Assembly: GCF_013003915.1 (NCBI RefSeq) | Contig: NZ_JABAIV010000008.1 | Coordinates: 1-64,000, forward strand | Reading direction: 5' to 3' | DNA length: 64,000 nucleotides | Source: Telluria aromaticivorans | Lineage (GTDB): Bacteria; Pseudomonadota; Gammaproteobacteria; Burkholderiales; Burkholderiaceae_D | In this document: one piece after another, positions 19,838-29,392 of the stretch | Numbering within the stretch: position 1 is the stretch's first letter | Layout of the letters: each line of letters opens with the position of its first letter | The notes under the pieces: model-generated | What the model was told of the DNA's origin: nothing | The model's input: only the letters and a program-made list of their open reading frames with translations | Databases searched by the model: none | Translations under genes and position numbers: made by a program

Positions 19838-21180
19838 GGGTGCTCCCGCATCAGCGCTTCAATCTCGGCCACCGTTTTCGGCGCCGAACCGGACAGCACG
19901 CGGCAGCCGCCATCGGTCACGATCACATCGTCCTCGATCCGGATGCCGATGTTCCAGAACTGCTCCGGCACGCCTTCCGCCGGACGCACGTAGATGCCCG
20001 GTTCCACCGTCAGCGCCATCCCCGCGAGCAAAGGGCGCGAGGGCCGTGTGCCCAAGGTCACGTCGCGGTAGGGACCGACATCGTGTACGTCCATGCCCAG
20101 CCAGTGGCCGGTGCCGTGCATGTAGAACTGCTGGTAGGCCTTGTCGGCAATCGCATCGTCCGCCGAGCCGTATTTCGCCTTGTCGAGAAGGCCCAGGTCG
20201 AGCATGCCGGCCGTGAGCACCTGCACCGCCGCCTCATGGACGTCGCTGTAAGGCCGGCCGGGGACGATGGCCGCCAGCGCCGCATGCTGCGCCTGCAGCA
20301 CCAGCTCGTACAAGGCCTTCTGCGGCGCACTGAAGCGCCCATCCACCGGCCAGGTACGGGTGATGTCCGATGCATAGCCGTCGAATTCGCAGCCGGCATC
20401 GACCAGCACCAGCTCACCCTCGCGGCACTGCCGGTTATTCTGGTTGTAGTGCAGGACGCAGGCGTTGACACCCGAAGCGACGATCGGGGTATAGGCCGGG
20501 AACTGGGCGCCGTGGCGCCGGAATTCGTGCAGCAGCTCGGCCTCGATTTCGTATTCGAACCTGCCTGCGCGGGTAAAGCGCATCGCCCGCGCATGCGCGC
20601 CGCCGGCAATGCTTGCTGCGCGCGCCATCAGGGCGATCTCGCCCTCGTCCTTCAGCAAGCGCATTTCGTCGAGGATGCCCAGCAGGTGGTGGAGGGTGGC
20701 GGGCGCCGTGATGCCGCTGCGGCCTTGCGCGCGCACCGCCTGCAGCCAGCTGCTCACTTGCGCGTCGAGCGCGGCGCTGTGGCCCAGTGCGTAGTAGAGC
20801 GCCGGCGCATTCGCCAGCAGCTTGCCCATCTGCGCATCGAGATCGTCGATGGGATGCGCCCCGTCGAAACCAAACTCCGTGCGCGCCGCCTCGGGACCAT
20901 GGCGGTAGCCGTCCCAGATCTCGCGCTCGGGATTTTTCTCCCTGCAGAACAGCACCGAACGCGCAGGCGTCTCGCCGCTGGCAGCGACCAGCACCAGCGC
21001 GCTTTCGGGTTCGGCAAAACCGCTCAGGTAATAGAAATAGCTGTCGTGCCGGTAGGGATACTCGCTGTCGCCATTGCGCACGATTTCCGGCGCAGTGGCC
21101 AGCACTGCGACTGCGCCCGGCTGCATGCGTTCCAGCAGCCGCGCGCGACGCTCCGCGTACCGAAGGGCGCCGCCCGTCAT
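19834..21180 (-). CDS. pepP: Xaa-Pro aminopeptidase (aminopeptidase P)
   Basis: 448 residues. It removes N-terminal residues next to proline. The pita-bread fold metal ligands are all visible at D261, D272, H355, E393 and E416 (VDAGCEFDG, SDITRTW, HGTGH, TVEPGIY, IRIEDD). The N-terminal AMP domain is at 1-170. ATG 21180 overlaps the murU stop by 4 bases and the homology starts there. Operon with ubiH-like downstream and murU upstream. Confidence 0.94.
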   Translation of the reverse strand: MTGGALRYAERRARLLERMQPGAVAVLATAPEIVRNGDSEYPYRHDSYFYYLSGFAEPESALVLVAASGETPARSVLFCREKNPEREIWDGYRHGPEAARTEFGFDGAHPIDDLDAQMGKLLANAPALYYALGHSAALDAQVSSWLQAVRAQGRSGITAPATLHHLLGILDEMRLLKDEGEIALMARAASIAGGAHARAMRFTRAGRFEYEIEAELLHEFRRHGAQFPAYTPIVASGVNACVLHYNQNNRQCREGELVLVDAGCEFDGYASDITRTWPVDGRFSAPQKALYELVLQAQHAALAAIVPGRPYSDVHEAAVQVLTAGMLDLGLLDKAKYGSADDAIADKAYQQFYMHGTGHWLGMDVHDVGPYRDVTLGTRPSRPLLAGMALTVEPGIYVRPAEGVPEQFWNIGIRIEDDVIVTDGGCRVLSGSAPKTVAEIEALMREHP

Positions 21181-21899
21181 GAGCCTGTTTTCAGCGACCC
21201 CAGCGGCGCGTTCAGTTCTTCCAGCTGGCCGGCGGTGCCGACATTGACCCACAGGCCGTTGTACAGCTCCCCGCCCACGCGGCCCTGGTCGATGAACTTG
21301 CGCATCAGGGGGCCGAACTTGACGAAGTCGCCCGCGGTGATCCCCTCGAACATCTCGGGACGGTAGACGCCGATGCCGGCGAAATTCCACTTTTCCGGCC
21401 CGTCGTTCCGGAGCGTGTACATGTCGAGCGCGAAGTCGCCCTGCGGGTTATGCCACGGGTTCGGCGTCAGCCACAGCCAGGCGATGTCGCGCTGGTCGAC
21501 CGGGATCGGCACGCCCACCATGTCCTTGTCCTTCAGGACGTCGAGTACCTGCGAGAAGTCGAAATAAGGCGCGTAGATATCGCCCGACACCGCCAGGAAG
21601 GGTTCGTCGCCCAGCAGGTGCAGGGCATTCACGATGCCGCCCGCGGTTTCCAGCGGGGCCGGCTCGTGCGAATACTGGATGCGCGCGCCGTACTTGCTGC
21701 CGTCGCCCAGCTCTTCCTCGATCATGTGGCCGAGGTGCGAGTGGTTGATGACGATGTCGGTGATCCCGGCACGCACGAGATTGAGCACGTGGTAGGTGAT
21801 CATCGGGCGCCCGCGGACCTTCAGCAGGGGCTTGGGGCAGGCGTCCGTCAGCGGCCGCATGCGCTCGCCGCGGCCGGCGGCGAAAATCATGGCTTTCAT
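21177..21899 (-). CDS. murU: N-acetylmuramate alpha-1-phosphate uridylyltransferase
   Basis: 240 residues, a nucleotidyltransferase fold beginning MKAMIFAAGRGERMRPLT with the sugar-nucleotide G-x-G-x-R-x-x-P-L signature and the KPLLKVRGRPM lysine. With AmgK next door it recycles MurNAc to UDP-MurNAc, bypassing de novo synthesis and fosfomycin. In Pseudomonas the pair is likewise found near lptD-surA. The gap to amgK is only 10 bases. The name rests on family and on the amgK neighbour. Confidence 0.9.
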   Translation of the reverse strand: MKAMIFAAGRGERMRPLTDACPKPLLKVRGRPMITYHVLNLVRAGITDIVINHSHLGHMIEEELGDGSKYGARIQYSHEPAPLETAGGIVNALHLLGDEPFLAVSGDIYAPYFDFSQVLDVLKDKDMVGVPIPVDQRDIAWLWLTPNPWHNPQGDFALDMYTLRNDGPEKWNFAGIGVYRPEMFEGITAGDFVKFGPLMRKFIDQGRVGGELYNGLWVNVGTAGQLEELNAPLGSLKTGS

Positions 21900-21909
21900 G
21901 GGCGCTCCG

Positions 21910-22968
21910 TCAGAAGGTGTAGCCGACCGCCGGCGCCTTGTCCTCGAGCACGTCGAGGAGGCGGATCAGGGGCTTGAGTTCGGTGTAGCGATTGGCGGTC
22001 TTGCGCACGTAATCCATCACGGTCGGCAGGTCGCCCATGTAGATTGGCTTGCTGTCGCGGTAGTTCAGGCGGCAGAAGATGCCGAGGATTTTCAGGTGGC
22101 GCTGCAGGGCCATGAATTCGAAGTCGCGGTAGAAGGCGTCGATGTCCGGATTGACCGGCAGGCCCGCCAGCTTGGCGCTCTGCCAGTAGCGCACCACCCA
22201 GTCCAGCACCATGTCTTCGTCCCACTGGATGTAGGCGTCGCGCAGGAGCGAGGCCAGGTCGTAGGTGACCGGGCCGTAGACGGCGTCCTGGAAATCCAGC
22301 ACGCCCGGATTGCCGTGCTCGAGCCACATCAGGTTACGCGAATGGAAATCGCGATGCATGTAGACCTGCTGCTGCGCCAGTACGTTGGCGGTGATCGCCT
22401 CGAATACCTTGTCGAGCTGCGCCTGCTGCTTTTCGTCGAGGGTCAGGTTCAGGTGGCGCCCGATGTACCACTCCGGGAACAGGTTCATCTCGCGCAGCAC
22501 GAAGGCGCGGTCGAATTCCGGCAGCTTGCCCGGCTGGCTGGCCAGCTGGAATTTCAGCAGCGCGTCGACGGCGCTTGAGTACATGAAGGGCGCGTTATCG
22601 ACGGTCAGGCGCTGCAGGTAGGTGGTCACGCCGAGGTCGGACAGCAGCAGGTAGCCGCTCTCGACCTTCTGCGCGACGATCGCCGGCACCGTGACGCCGG
22701 CTTCCATCAAGAGGTTCTGCACGTGCAGGAAGGCCGGCACGTTCTCGCGCTCGGGCGGTGCATCCATGGCAACCAGGGTCGCGCCCAGCTTGTCCTGCAT
22801 GGCCGGCACGACGTCGTAGCGGAAGTAGCGGCGGAAGCTGGCATCCGAAGACGCCGGGCGGCCGGTTCCGACTTCCACCAGGCCGGTCGAGGCCAGCCAT
22901 TCGGTCAGCCCTTGCAGGCGCGCGTCTTTGTCGGCGGAAGTGGAGGAATTTTGATACAAAGAAGACAT
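21910..22968 (-). CDS. amgK: N-acetylmuramate/N-acetylglucosamine anomeric kinase
   Basis: 352 residues, an aminoglycoside-phosphotransferase-type kinase. The catalytic loop YMHRDFHSRNLMW and the metal-binding GVLDFQDAVYGP block are clear. It phosphorylates the anomeric OH of MurNAc/GlcNAc in cell-wall recycling, feeding MurU. Start set at ATG 22968 by usual family length; an ATG at 23025 is an alternative. Head of the amgK-murU-pepP-ubiH minus-strand operon and divergent from lptD. A TATAAT at 23009-23014 lies between. Confidence 0.9.
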   Translation of the reverse strand: MSSLYQNSSTSADKDARLQGLTEWLASTGLVEVGTGRPASSDASFRRYFRYDVVPAMQDKLGATLVAMDAPPERENVPAFLHVQNLLMEAGVTVPAIVAQKVESGYLLLSDLGVTTYLQRLTVDNAPFMYSSAVDALLKFQLASQPGKLPEFDRAFVLREMNLFPEWYIGRHLNLTLDEKQQAQLDKVFEAITANVLAQQQVYMHRDFHSRNLMWLEHGNPGVLDFQDAVYGPVTYDLASLLRDAYIQWDEDMVLDWVVRYWQSAKLAGLPVNPDIDAFYRDFEFMALQRHLKILGIFCRLNYRDSKPIYMGDLPTVMDYVRKTANRYTELKPLIRLLDVLEDKAPAVGYTF

Positions 22969-23064
22969 GAAGCGGCCTGGTGAATCCGGTTGGTTGAGGT
23001 AATTCCCATATAATAAGGGATTCATCTCAAAAATACCGCCCTTTATGGCGCACCACGATCTTCC

Positions 23065-25353
23065 ATGAGCTGGTTTACGGCCCACCCATTTCCCCCACGG
23101 CAGGTACTCGCGCTGTACGCACTGGCTGCAGCAGCATCCGCGCCCGTGCACGCGCAGACTGTACCGCCCGCACCACAGCCAGCCACTTCACCTGCCGCTG
23201 CTACTGCCGCCAGTGAACAGGACCTGCCCATCACGATCAGCGCCGAGGAAATCAACGGGCGGCCCGACCGCCAGCTGAACCTCGAACGCAATGTCGAACT
23301 GACACGCGGCCAGACCCGCCTGACGGCCGACACCGCGTGCTACATGCGCGTGGAGGACGAGGTCACGGCCGCCGGCAACGTCAACATGTGGCGCTTCGGC
23401 GACCGCTACAAGGGCGACGAGCTGCAGCTCAACCTCGAGACCGGGAAGGGCTATGTGCTGCGCCCCGAGTACCGTTTGCAGTTGAATAACGCCCAAGGCC
23501 ATGCCTCGCGTATCGACTTCCTCGGCGAGAACGTGGCGCTGGTGCGCGACGGTACCTACAGCACCTGCGAAGGTCCCGACCCCGACTGGTATTTAAAGTC
23601 GAGCACCCTGCGCCTGGACAGCGGCCGCGACGTCGGCCTGGCCGGCAAGACCGTCATCTATTTCAAGGATGTGCCGATCATCGGCACCCCGGCCCTGTCG
23701 TTCTCGCTGTCGGGCGCGCGCCGCTCCGGCTGGCTCGCGCCCACGGTGGGCTTCGGCTCCAAGGGCAAGGCCGAGATCATGGTGCCGTACTACTTCAACA
23801 TCGCACCGAACCGCGACCTGACGGTTTATCCGCGCATGATGTTCGACCGCGGCCTGCAGCTCGGCGCCACCGGCCGCTACCTCGGCGTGACCGAGCGCGG
23901 CGCCTACCAGGGCGAGACCCATCTTGAGGGCTTGCGCCACGACCGCGAGACCGGCGAAGACCGCTGGCGCGTCGACTCGATCCATACGCAAAGCCTGGCG
24001 CCCGGCTGGTCCTACGGCTGGAATTTGCACGGTGCGTCCGATGACGAATACCCGAGCGACTTCTCGCGCACGGTGGCGGTCAGCGCCGAGCGCCAGCTGC
24101 TGCGCGAAGTGCGCACCGACTACAGCGGCCAGTACTGGAGCCTGACCGCGCGCGCCCAGAACTACCAGGTGCTGCAAGACCCGGCCGCGGCCACCGATCC
24201 GCGCCTGGCGGTGCCGCGCCCCTACGACCGCCTCCCGCAGGTCAACTTCCACGCCGGCCGCTACGACGTGGCGGGCTTCGACTGGGCAGTGGATGCCGAA
24301 GCGGTGCGTTTCTGGCATCCGGATTTCGTGCGCGGCAACCGCGCCGTGGTGGTCGGCCAGGTCAGCTACCCGTGGGTGCGCCCCGGCTACTTCATCACGC
24401 CGAAATTCATCGCCCACGCCAGCAAGTACGACCTGGACCGCGCCAACTACACCGGCGAGCGCAAGCTCTCGCGCTACCTGAACACCTTCTCGCTCGACAG
24501 CGGTATGGTGTTCGAGCGCGACACCACGCTATTCGGCCGCGCCATCACCCAGACGCTCGAGCCGCGTTTGTTCTACGTGCGCACCCCGTACAAGAACCAG
24601 GACGCGTTCCCGCTGTTCGATACGGGCCGCGCCGGCTTCAATTATGCGCAGCTGTTCAGCGAAAACCGCTTCGTCGGGCCCGACCGCGTGTCCGACGCCA
24701 ACCAGCTGACCGCAGCCCTGGTGTCGCGCTACATCCAGCCGGACGGCGCCGAGCGCCTGCGCATGGCCTTTGGCCAGCGCATCTATTTCGAGGAGCCGCG
24801 CGTGCGCCTGCCGGGCGAGCCGCTGCACCAGAGCCGCTCGGACGTGCTGCTGGCAGCCTCCGGCCGCATCTCGGAGACCTGGAGCTTCGATAGCGGCGTA
24901 CAATATGACGCGGCCGGCAGCAGTTTGTACAGCTCGAACCTGAGCATGCAGTGGCAGCCAGCCCGGATGAAGGTCCTGAACGCCGAGTACCGCTACCAGC
25001 GCGATGGCTTCCGCAACGTCGATTTTTCGGCGCAGTGGCCGATCACTTCGCGCTGGTATGGTGTCGGGCGCGTGAGCTATGCGCTGCGGTCGTACGGCGT
25101 GGGGGGCGCTTCGCCGGTCGGGAAGGGCAAGCTGCTCGAGAGTCTCATCGGTCTCGAGTACAAGGCCGATTGCTGGGTGTTCCGGATGGGTGGCCAGCGT
25201 TTCGTGACGGCGGCCCAGACCACCTCGACCTCGGCCTTCTTCCAGCTCGAGCTCAACGGCCTGTCGCGCCTTGGCCTGGGCAACGCGCTCGAGACTTTCA
25301 GCAAGAGCGTCCCGGGTTATACGCAGTTGAACACCAATGTGGGACGTCCTTAA
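23065..25353 (+). CDS. lptD: LPS-assembly protein LptD
   Basis: 762 residues. A signal peptide ends near residue 31 (PVHAQT). A periplasmic OstA/LptA-like jellyroll with DRQLNLERNVELTRGQTRL follows at about 45-190. A large outer-membrane beta barrel rich in alternating aromatic strands then runs to the C-terminus. With LptE (encoded at 37975) it inserts LPS in the outer leaflet. ATG 23065 chosen. Followed by surA, its chaperone, then pdxA and rsmA, the classic cluster. Confidence 0.94.
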   Translation: MSWFTAHPFPPRQVLALYALAAAASAPVHAQTVPPAPQPATSPAAATAASEQDLPITISAEEINGRPDRQLNLERNVELTRGQTRLTADTACYMRVEDEVTAAGNVNMWRFGDRYKGDELQLNLETGKGYVLRPEYRLQLNNAQGHASRIDFLGENVALVRDGTYSTCEGPDPDWYLKSSTLRLDSGRDVGLAGKTVIYFKDVPIIGTPALSFSLSGARRSGWLAPTVGFGSKGKAEIMVPYYFNIAPNRDLTVYPRMMFDRGLQLGATGRYLGVTERGAYQGETHLEGLRHDRETGEDRWRVDSIHTQSLAPGWSYGWNLHGASDDEYPSDFSRTVAVSAERQLLREVRTDYSGQYWSLTARAQNYQVLQDPAAATDPRLAVPRPYDRLPQVNFHAGRYDVAGFDWAVDAEAVRFWHPDFVRGNRAVVVGQVSYPWVRPGYFITPKFIAHASKYDLDRANYTGERKLSRYLNTFSLDSGMVFERDTTLFGRAITQTLEPRLFYVRTPYKNQDAFPLFDTGRAGFNYAQLFSENRFVGPDRVSDANQLTAALVSRYIQPDGAERLRMAFGQRIYFEEPRVRLPGEPLHQSRSDVLLAASGRISETWSFDSGVQYDAAGSSLYSSNLSMQWQPARMKVLNAEYRYQRDGFRNVDFSAQWPITSRWYGVGRVSYALRSYGVGGASPVGKGKLLESLIGLEYKADCWVFRMGGQRFVTAAQTTSTSAFFQLELNGLSRLGLGNALETFSKSVPGYTQLNTNVGRP

Positions 25354-25389
25354 GGACGTCTTAACCGGCAGTCGCTACACTGCTGCCGG
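25343..25389. repeat. Two palindromes across the lptD stop codon
   Basis: GACGTCCTTAAGGACGTC (25343-25360) is a perfect 18-base palindrome that contains the lptD stop. Five bases later CCGGCAG (25365-25371) pairs with CTGCCGG (25383-25389). No T tract follows. They could attenuate readthrough into surA, stabilise mRNA, or bind a protein; function is unknown. Confidence 0.45.
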
Positions 25390-25414
25390 ATTACTTGAAT
25401 ATTTATTCACCTGA

Positions 25415-26830
25415 ATGAGTGCTTTCCAGATGACGCGTTCCACCGGTTTTCACCAAGTTAAGCTTGCAACCGCGCTGCTGTGCGCACTGGCCGCAGGCCA
25501 GGTATTGGCCCAGGCCGCTGCGCCGGCCGCTGCCGCACCAGCCGCCCCAGCCAAGCAGGGCAGCGGCTTCCTGCCGCCGGCATCAAGCAGCACCAAGGTG
25601 ATCGATTCGATCCATGTCGTGGTCAACGACGAGGTGATCACCAAGAACGAGGTGCGCAACCGCGCCGTCCAGACCGCGCAGAACCTGAAATCGCGTAACG
25701 TGCAGCTGCCGGACCAGGCCACCCTGGAACGCCAGGTGGTCGAGGCGATGATCGTCGAGCGCGCGCAGATCCAGATGGCCAAGGAAATGGGTGTACGCGT
25801 CGACGACCGCACCCTCGACGCCACCATCGGCCGCATCGCCGAAGGCCAGAAGATGTCGGTGCAGGAGATGCGCAACCAGATGGAGAAAGAGGGCCTGCCG
25901 TATGCGCAGTTCCGCGACGACATCCGCAACGAGATCATGATGACCCGCCTGCGCGAGCACGAGGTCGACGCCAAGATCCAGGTGTCCGAAGCCGAGATCG
26001 ACACCTACCTGGCCGCCTCGAAAGCCGCCGCGGCCGAGAAGGTCGAGATGAATTTGTCGCAGATCCTGGTCGCCGTGCCCGAGAACGCCTCGCCCGAGCA
26101 GATCGCGGCTAGGCGCGCGCGCGCCGAGGAAGTGGCGCGCCAGCTGCGCACCGGCGCCGATTTCAGCAAGATGGCCGCCACCTATTCCGAAGCGCCGGAT
26201 GCCCTCAAGGGCGGCGAAATCGGCTGGCGCGACCCGGACCGCCTGCCGCCGGTCTTCGCGACCGAACTGCGCAAGCTGCAGCCGGGCCAGGTCACCTCGA
26301 TCATCAAGACCAACGTAGGCTTCCACATCCTGAAGATGGCGGAAAAGCGCAGCGTTGCCGATGCGGCGGGCGACAAGAACGTGATCCAGACGACCCGCGT
26401 CAGTCACATCCTCATGAAGCCGACGCCGACCATGACGGTCGCCGAGGTCAAGCGCAAGCTGCTCGAACTGAAGGAAAAAGTCGACAACAAGGCGTCCACC
26501 TTCGAAGACCTGGCGCGCCAGTACAGCCAGGAACCTGCCAGCGCGGCCAAGGGCGGCGACCTGGGCTGGCTGGCGCCGGGCGATGCCGGTCCCGAGTTCG
26601 ACCAGGCCCTCACCAGCCTGAAGCCGGGCGAGATGTCCGACGTCATCGAGTCGCCTTTCGGTTACCACCTGCTGCGCGTGGTCGAGCGCAAGGCTGAAGA
26701 CGTGAGCCAGTCGAAGGAGCGCGGCGTGGCACGCCAGGTCCTGCGCGAGCGCAAGATGCAGGAAGCGATGGAAGACTGGATGCGCCAGGTGCGCGACCGC
26801 GCCTACGTCGAGTTCCGCGAGGAGCAGTAA
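25415..26830 (+). CDS. surA: Periplasmic chaperone/peptidyl-prolyl isomerase SurA
   Basis: 471 residues. Signal peptide to about residue 34, Ala/Pro-rich linker, N-terminal SurA chaperone helices beginning [18 protein letters not shown]. Two parvulin domains follow, one at about 205-305 (with [11 protein letters not shown]) and one at about 325-425 ([11 protein letters not shown] .. [10 protein letters not shown]). Delivers outer-membrane proteins such as LptD to the Bam machine. ATG 25415 gives a usual signal peptide; ATG at 25430 is also possible. pdxA starts 4 bases after the stop. Confidence 0.95.
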   Translation: MSAFQMTRSTGFHQVKLATALLCALAAGQVLAQAAAPAAAAPAAPAKQGSGFLPPASSSTKVIDSIHVVVNDEVITKNEVRNRAVQTAQNLKSRNVQLPDQATLERQVVEAMIVERAQIQMAKEMGVRVDDRTLDATIGRIAEGQKMSVQEMRNQMEKEGLPYAQFRDDIRNEIMMTRLREHEVDAKIQVSEAEIDTYLAASKAAAAEKVEMNLSQILVAVPENASPEQIAARRARAEEVARQLRTGADFSKMAATYSEAPDALKGGEIGWRDPDRLPPVFATELRKLQPGQVTSIIKTNVGFHILKMAEKRSVADAAGDKNVIQTTRVSHILMKPTPTMTVAEVKRKLLELKEKVDNKASTFEDLARQYSQEPASAAKGGDLGWLAPGDAGPEFDQALTSLKPGEMSDVIESPFGYHLLRVVERKAEDVSQSKERGVARQVLRERKMQEAMEDWMRQVRDRAYVEFREEQ

Positions 26831-26834
26831 TCCC

Positions 26835-27896
26835 ATGGCCATGCCGGAGCTGAGCCGGCCGACGCATCGCCCAAGCTTGGCGATCACGGTCGGCGAGCCG
26901 GCCGGCATCGGCCCTGAAATCTCGATCCGCGCGGCCTGGGCGCTGCGCGAATCCGCCAACTGCGTGCTGGTGGGCGACGCCGCCTTCCTGGCGCTCACCG
27001 CCAGCCTGATCGATCCGGAGATTCGCCTGGCCGCGCTGTCGATCCAGGCGCTGCGCAACGGCGGCCTGCCGCAGTTCGGCAAGGACCGGCTGGCCGTCAT
27101 CGACGTGCCGCTCGCGGCCCACGTGGTGCCCGGCACGCTCGACCCCGAAAACGGCCGCGCCGTGCTGGCTACCCTGGATCTCGCGATCGAGGGCGCCCTG
27201 TGCGGCTGGTTCGAAGGCATCGTGACCGCACCCCTCCAGAAAAGCACGATCAACGACGCCGGCGTGGCCTTCTCGGGCCATACCGAATACCTGGCCGAGA
27301 AAACCAATACGCCGAAGGTCGTGATGATGCTGGCCGGGCAGCCGGCCGGCGACCAGGCCTACCTGCGGGTGGCGCTGGCCACCACCCACCTGCCGCTCAA
27401 GGACGTTCCCGCCGCGCTGACGCGTGAGAACCTGGCGCAGACCATCGACATCATCGAGCGCGACCTGAAATCGAAATTCGGCATCGCCGCGCCGCGCATC
27501 CTGGTCACCGGCCTGAACCCGCACGCGGGCGAGAACGGCTACCTGGGGCGCGAAGAGATCGAGGTCATCACGCCGGTGCTGGAAGCGGCACGGGCACGCG
27601 GCATCGATGCACGCGGCCCGTACCCGGCCGACACGCTGTTCCAGCCGAAGTACCTGGCGGACGCCGACTGCGTGCTGGCGATGTACCACGACCAGGGCCT
27701 GCCGACCCTCAAGCACGCGACCTTCGGGCGCGGCATCAATGTCACGCTCGGCCTGCCGCTGGTACGCACTTCGGTCGACCACGGCACCGCACTGGACCTC
27801 GCTGCGCAAGGCCTCGGGCTGGCCGACTGCGGCAGCATGATCGAGGCGATCCGCGCCGCCATGGACATGGCTGCGGCGCGCCGCCAGTCCAAATAA
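26835..27896 (+). CDS. pdxA: 4-hydroxythreonine-4-phosphate dehydrogenase
   Basis: 353 residues. Acts in DXP-dependent pyridoxal phosphate synthesis. The opening [25 protein letters not shown] with its metal-binding His, [13 protein letters not shown] and [15 protein letters not shown] blocks are the PdxA family motifs. Start ATG 26835 is 4 bases after surA. A second ATG at 26841 is close. Cluster with surA and rsmA. Confidence 0.95.
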   Translation: MAMPELSRPTHRPSLAITVGEPAGIGPEISIRAAWALRESANCVLVGDAAFLALTASLIDPEIRLAALSIQALRNGGLPQFGKDRLAVIDVPLAAHVVPGTLDPENGRAVLATLDLAIEGALCGWFEGIVTAPLQKSTINDAGVAFSGHTEYLAEKTNTPKVVMMLAGQPAGDQAYLRVALATTHLPLKDVPAALTRENLAQTIDIIERDLKSKFGIAAPRILVTGLNPHAGENGYLGREEIEVITPVLEAARARGIDARGPYPADTLFQPKYLADADCVLAMYHDQGLPTLKHATFGRGINVTLGLPLVRTSVDHGTALDLAAQGLGLADCGSMIEAIRAAMDMAAARRQSK

Positions 27897-27921
27897 TAAG
27901 TAGACAAGCAAGAAAGCACAC

Positions 27922-28689
27922 ATGAAACACGTAGCACGCAAGCGCTTCGGCCAGAACTTCCTGACCGACAAAATGGTCCTGAGCGACATCATCGACACCA
28001 TCGCGCCGCAGCGCGGCGAGACCATGGTCGAGATCGGCCCGGGGCTGGCCGCCATGACGGCGCTGCTGCTCAAGCAGCTCGACCAGATGCACGTTGTCGA
28101 GCTCGACCGCGACCTGGTGGCGCGCCTCGAAAAAGCCTACCCGCGCGAGAAGCTCACCGTGCACTCGGGCGACGCCCTGAAATTCGATTTCGGTTCGATC
28201 CCGGTGCCGGAAGGGCAGCGCCTTCGCATCGTCGGCAACCTGCCGTACAACATCTCGAGTCCGCTGCTGTTCCACCTGGCCGAGTTCGCACCGCTGGTTG
28301 AAGACCAGCACTTCATGCTGCAAAAGGAAGTGGTCGAGCGCATGGTGGCCGAGCCGGGCACCAAGGCCTATGGCCGCCTGTCGGTGATGCTGCAGTGGCG
28401 CTACGACATGAGCCTGATGTTCATCGTCCCGCCAACCGCCTTCGACCCGCCGCCGCGGGTGGATTCGGCGATCGTGCGCATGGTTCCGAAACGCGAGATG
28501 CTCAAGTGCGACGGCGCCACGCTGGAAAAAGTGGTCGCCAAGGCCTTCTCGCAGCGCCGCAAGGTGATCCGCAACTGTGTTGCGGGCATGTTCACCGAGG
28601 CCCAGCTGGTCGAGGCCGGCATCGATCCGGGCACCCGTCCGGAGGCGGTGGGGCTGGAGCAGTATGTGGCGCTGGCTAATTTGCTGTAA
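27922..28689 (+). CDS. rsmA: 16S rRNA dimethyladenosine transferase
   Basis: 255 residues. N-terminal KRFGQNFLTD, SAM-binding VEIGPGLAAMT, and the catalytic NLPYNISSPLLFHL (motif IV) identify KsgA/RsmA, which dimethylates A1518 and A1519 late in 30S assembly. Start ATG 27922 is 25 bases after pdxA. Last gene of the lptD-surA-pdxA-rsmA block; apaGH, which follow in enterics, are absent here. An intergenic repeat follows. Confidence 0.95.
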   Translation: MKHVARKRFGQNFLTDKMVLSDIIDTIAPQRGETMVEIGPGLAAMTALLLKQLDQMHVVELDRDLVARLEKAYPREKLTVHSGDALKFDFGSIPVPEGQRLRIVGNLPYNISSPLLFHLAEFAPLVEDQHFMLQKEVVERMVAEPGTKAYGRLSVMLQWRYDMSLMFIVPPTAFDPPPRVDSAIVRMVPKREMLKCDGATLEKVVAKAFSQRRKVIRNCVAGMFTEAQLVEAGIDPGTRPEAVGLEQYVALANLL

Positions 28690-28716
28690 GGCTCCGGTTC
28701 AACTCATCGGGGCCCT

Positions 28717-28852
28717 TGTAGGGTGGTCGGCTTCGCCGACCGCGCGTTCAAATTACGTCAATGAACACGCTCCGTGGCTCTTCCACATTCGTTGAACGCG
28801 CGGGCATTCGTCATGCCGGGCATTGCCCGACCTGACCCTGCCCGCCCTACGG
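28717..28852. repeat. GTAGGGTGGGCG-type intergenic repeat pair
   Basis: The first half starts TGTAGGGTGGTCGGCTTCG and has a GGTCGGC/GCCGACC hairpin up to CGCGCGTTCAA. The second half starts TTGAACGCGCGGGCATT and ends TGCCCGCCCTACGG. It lies just after rsmA and may serve as its 3' boundary. From here to 29032 I see no gene. Confidence 0.75.
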
Positions 28853-29032
28853 TCTACTGCAGCGCACAATCCCCGAACATCGCGCATTTCCGCCCCTTCA
28901 AGCGCCCATTCCTGCAGTCCGTCGCACCCCGCTGGAGCCAAACACCCCCATTGGCTAAAGTGCATCCATCGACAGCCACTTTACCCAAGAGCGGCTAGCC
29001 ACTCACCCAGTGAACACCGAAGGAGCACGACA

Positions 29033-29206
29033 ATGAACACCCTCAAGCACATGGAAGCCATTTTCCTCGCCACCCTCGTCCTGGCCGGCGTCAGCGGCTA
29101 CGCAACGGCAGCCACGACCCGTGCGGCCGAGGCGTATAACGCCCAGGTGTCGGTCGGTGCCTCGCAGGTGGCAGTGGTGAAGGTCAGTGCAAAACGCGGC
29201 GCCTGA
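29033..29206 (+). CDS. Small exported peptide of unknown function
   Basis: 57 residues. The SD AAGGAG is 8 bases before ATG 29033. The N-terminus (MNTLKHMEAIF..) is followed by a hydrophobic core and an A-T-A-A type cleavage site near residue 27, leaving about 30 mature residues rich in Ala, Val and Ser. I do not recognise a family. The frame is open upstream, but the SD and signal peptide fix this start. A strong hairpin follows. Its small size and good translation signals make a secreted or periplasmic peptide likely. Confidence 0.6.
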   Translation: MNTLKHMEAIFLATLVLAGVSGYATAATTRAAEAYNAQVSVGASQVAVVKVSAKRGA

Positions 29207-29250
29207 GAAGTAAAGTTCGACGCAGAGCCGGCACCCTGCCCGGCGAGCGG

Positions 29251-29280
29251 GCAAAAAAAAAGCCCGCGGTGAGGCGGGCT
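29251..29280 (-). terminator. Strong terminator for the minus-strand lipoprotein operon
   Basis: Stem arms AGCCCGC (29261-29267) and GCGGGCT (29274-29280) are followed, on the minus strand, by nine T (plus-strand A run 29253-29261). It lies about 110 bases past the stop of the lipoprotein at 29393. On the plus strand it may also end the small peptide gene, though the T tract there is weaker. Confidence 0.75.
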
Positions 29281-29392
29281 GAAATCCAATTCTTTTTGAG
29301 GAGAGTTGGAGGAGACAGGAGTTAGTATGCTGCGTTACAGCATATTAGTCCAATTCTCCTTTCGAATACGCGACATGCGTTTCGTGAATACC

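Noticed and set aside
22994..23014. TTGAGG and TATAAT as a full sigma-70 promoter for lptD
   Set aside because: The two hexamers are only 9 bases apart; TATAAT alone may be a -10 but the pair is not a valid promoter.
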